In this document: positions 62,464-64,000 of the stretch, one piece after another
Layout of the letters: each line of letters opens with the position of its first letter
Numbering within the stretch: position 1 is the stretch's first letter
Assembly (NCBI RefSeq): GCF_003362805.1
Contig: NZ_QNQT01000001.1
Span: 434,001-498,000 of the forward strand
From: Neobacillus piezotolerans
GTDB taxonomy: Bacteria; Bacillota; Bacilli; Bacillales; Cytobacillaceae
Reading direction: 5' to 3'
DNA: 64,000 bases
The notes under the pieces: generated by a model
Seen by the model: only the letters and a program-made list of their open reading frames with translations
What the model was told of the DNA's origin: nothing
Databases searched by the model: none
Program-made: the position numbers and the translations under genes

Positions 62464-63126
62464 GTGAAGAAAGATTTTGCGGTAATCGGCCTTGGCCGTT
62501 TTGGCGGCAGTATTTGCCGCAGGCTGTCCGAACTGGGGATGGAAGTCCTTGCGATGGACAACAACGAAGAAAGGGTTAACGAATACGCATCGATAGCCTC
62601 CCATGCAATTCTTGGTGATTCCACTGATGAGGCGGTCCTGAAGGAAATTGGAATCAGGAACTTCGACCACGTTATCGTCGCGATAGGGGACAATATACAG
62701 GCAAGCATCCTTACGACACTGATTCTGAAGGAACTTGGGGTAAAACATGTGACAGCTAAAGCGCTCAATGACTACCATGAAAAGGTGCTTTTAAAAATCG
62801 GCGCCGATGTTGTTGCGCACCCAGAAAGGGATATGGGCATCCGCATCGCCAATAATATTTCAACAAGCACCGTACTTGACTATTTGGAGCTATCCGACGA
62901 GCATAGCATTGTCGAGATTGTCGCGAATGAACGGCTTGGAGGCAATACGATCATTGGACTGAACATCCGGGCAAGGTATGGAATAAACATTGTCGCAATA
63001 AAGAGGGGAAGTGATATCATCGTCTCACCGCTGGCAAGCGAGAAAATCTGGCTTGGCGATATTTTAATCGTAATTGGGGCTGATACGGATATTGAAAGGT
63101 TCCGGAAGAAGGTAATCGAAGACTAA
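62464..63126 (+). CDS. ktrC: Potassium uptake regulator KtrC
   Basis: 220 residues: TrkA_N Rossmann domain (AVIGLGRFGGSICRRL and MDNNEERV for the ligand) and a TrkA_C (RCK-C) domain at the end. KtrC gates the potassium channel KtrD; ATP/ADP bind the N domain and c-di-AMP the C domain. The start is GTG with GGAGG eight bases upstream. In B. subtilis (ykqB) it is next to rnjA, as here. Confidence 0.92.
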   Translation: MKKDFAVIGLGRFGGSICRRLSELGMEVLAMDNNEERVNEYASIASHAILGDSTDEAVLKEIGIRNFDHVIVAIGDNIQASILTTLILKELGVKHVTAKALNDYHEKVLLKIGADVVAHPERDMGIRIANNISTSTVLDYLELSDEHSIVEIVANERLGGNTIIGLNIRARYGINIVAIKRGSDIIVSPLASEKIWLGDILIVIGADTDIERFRKKVIED

Positions 63127-63160
63127 AAAGGAAGCTTGCGGCTGCAAGCTTCCTTCTTTA
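63127..63160. terminator. Terminator between ktrC and rnjA
   Basis: GGAAGCTTGC pairs perfectly with GCAAGCTTCC, usable in both directions. Confidence 0.85.
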
Positions 63161-63178
63161 ATATTCTTCACACCCTTA

Positions 63179-64000
63179 TCAGATTTCCATAATGATGGGG
63201 AGAATCATTGGGCGGCGCTTTGTTTTTTCATAAAGGAATGGGCCGAGTGTGTCCGTAATTTCGTTTTTGATTTCGGACCACTGGGTCGTCTTTCGCTCCA
63301 TAATTTTGTTTAAATGCTTGGCTATCAAAGCCTGCGCATCGTTGATCAGATCACCGGATTCCCTCATATAAACGAATCCGCGTGAAATTAGGTCAGGGCC
63401 AGAAGCAATCTTGAATTCCTTCATATTGATGCTGACGACGACAACGACAAGGCCTTCTTCGGATAGAATCCTCCTGTCGCGAAGGACGATGTTCCCGATG
63501 TCGCCAACCCCGCTTCCATCAATGTAGACGGAGCCGGAAGGGATTTTGCCGGCGATTTGCGCGCTGTCCTCTGAAAGGGCGAGGACTTCGCCGTTGTCCA
63601 TAATAAAACAGTTTTCTTCAGGTACACCGCAATCGACGGCAAGCTTTGAATGCATCCGTTGCATTCTGTACTCGCCATGGATTGGCATGAAGAACTTCGG
63701 CTTGATAAGCCTCAGCATTAGCTTTTGCTCTTCCTGGCCTCCGTGGCCGGATGTATGGATATTGCTCAGCTTTCCATGAATGACATCGGCGCCAGCGCGG
63801 AACAGCATATTGATTGTCCTGCTAACACTGATCGTGTTCCCCGGTATCGGGGAGGAAGAGAATACAACAGTGTCACCAGGTATTATTTGAATTTGGCGGT
63901 GTGTGCCGTTTGCAATCCTCGAAAGGGCCGCCATCGGTTCACCCTGGCTGCCAGTACAAAGTATGGTCACCTGGTTAGCCGGGAGCCTGTTGATTTGCTG
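63179..64000 (-). CDS. rnjA: Ribonuclease J1, C-terminal part (partial)
   Basis: The frame is open to the window end, giving 273 residues of the C-terminal half. The beta-CASP motifs [13 protein letters not shown] and [10 protein letters not shown] are visible, together with the [13 protein letters not shown] segment, typical of RNase J. The enzyme is an endo- and 5'-exonuclease central to mRNA turnover in Firmicutes. The catalytic metallo-beta-lactamase HxHxDH motif lies beyond the window. Its position next to ktrC supports rnjA rather than rnjB. Confidence 0.94.
   Translation of the reverse strand, partial: QQINRLPANQVTILCTGSQGEPMAALSRIANGTHRQIQIIPGDTVVFSSSPIPGNTISVSRTINMLFRAGADVIHGKLSNIHTSGHGGQEEQKLMLRLIKPKFFMPIHGEYRMQRMHSKLAVDCGVPEENCFIMDNGEVLALSEDSAQIAGKIPSGSVYIDGSGVGDIGNIVLRDRRILSEEGLVVVVVSINMKEFKIASGPDLISRGFVYMRESGDLINDAQALIAKHLNKIMERKTTQWSEIKNEITDTLGPFLYEKTKRRPMILPIIMEI

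Noticed and set aside
1-64000. Prophage, insertion sequence, CRISPR array, tRNA or rRNA genes.
   Set aside because: No transposase, integrase or structural phage genes, no regular spacer-repeat array and no recognisable tRNA or rRNA sequence were seen on either strand.

Overview
The window is a chromosomal segment of an endospore-forming, low-to-moderate G+C Firmicute of the family Bacillaceae. The evidence is an alpha/beta-type small acid-soluble spore protein, two Spo0E-like phosphatases, ClpE with CtsR boxes, an S-box riboswitch, strong AAGGAGG ribosome binding sites with frequent TTG and GTG starts, and long stretches whose gene order matches what I remember of the Bacillus subtilis ysf, ykr (mtn), ykv, pts, ykw and yku regions. 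I cannot name the genus from sequence alone. I see no rRNA or tRNA gene, insertion sequence, prophage block, CRISPR array or replication origin.

Layout: 1-9 kb holds the tail of a Lys/Asn/Gly-rich low-complexity protein, a SASP, a glycolate-oxidase type operon (cdaR-glcD-glcF), several small unknown genes, a DUF4080-type radical SAM protein and an acyltransferase. 9-12.5 kb is a two-gene ferredoxin-dependent 2-oxoacid oxidoreductase with fused subunits. 12.5-19.5 kb holds an intergenic array of helically phased repeats, an ArsR/DUF2087 regulator, and the methionine-salvage genes mtnU, mtnE and the SAM-riboswitch-controlled mtnWXBD, followed by a Spo0E-like gene. 19.8-23.3 kb is fixABCX, preceded by a cre-like site. 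23.5-34.7 kb carries a hemerythrin-like gene behind a well-placed Fnr box, an Fsr-like exporter divergent from an MhqR-like MarR regulator with a palindromic operator, an M3 peptidase, clpE, ykvI, a CPBP protease, ykvS, a GC-rich structured intergenic element, a second Spo0E-like gene and an SDR. 34.7-41.3 kb has a MoxR-DUF58-DUF4129 operon, ptsHI, and a microprotein with a SigB-like promoter.

41.4-64 kb follows B. subtilis ykwC to rnjA: ykwC, patA, ykyB, ykuE, fadH, ykuJ, darB (ykuL), ccpC, dapH, dapL, ykuU, ykuV, ktrC and rnjA (cut by the window end). It is interrupted by local additions: two large MFS exporters, a PadR-MFS pair, a PAS-GGDEF-EAL protein, a C39-like lipoprotein peptidase, a DUF3993-like secreted protein and a DUF4349 lipoprotein.

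How the genes connect: patA, dapH and dapL together encode the acetylase branch of diaminopimelate/lysine synthesis. The mtn genes recycle methylthioribose to methionine. The PFOR-like enzyme reduces ferredoxin, and FixABCX can make low-potential electrons, so the two modules may share a ferredoxin pool. DarB and KtrC are both known c-di-AMP receptors in B. subtilis. Most transcription units end in clear Rho-independent hairpins, many shared by convergent genes.
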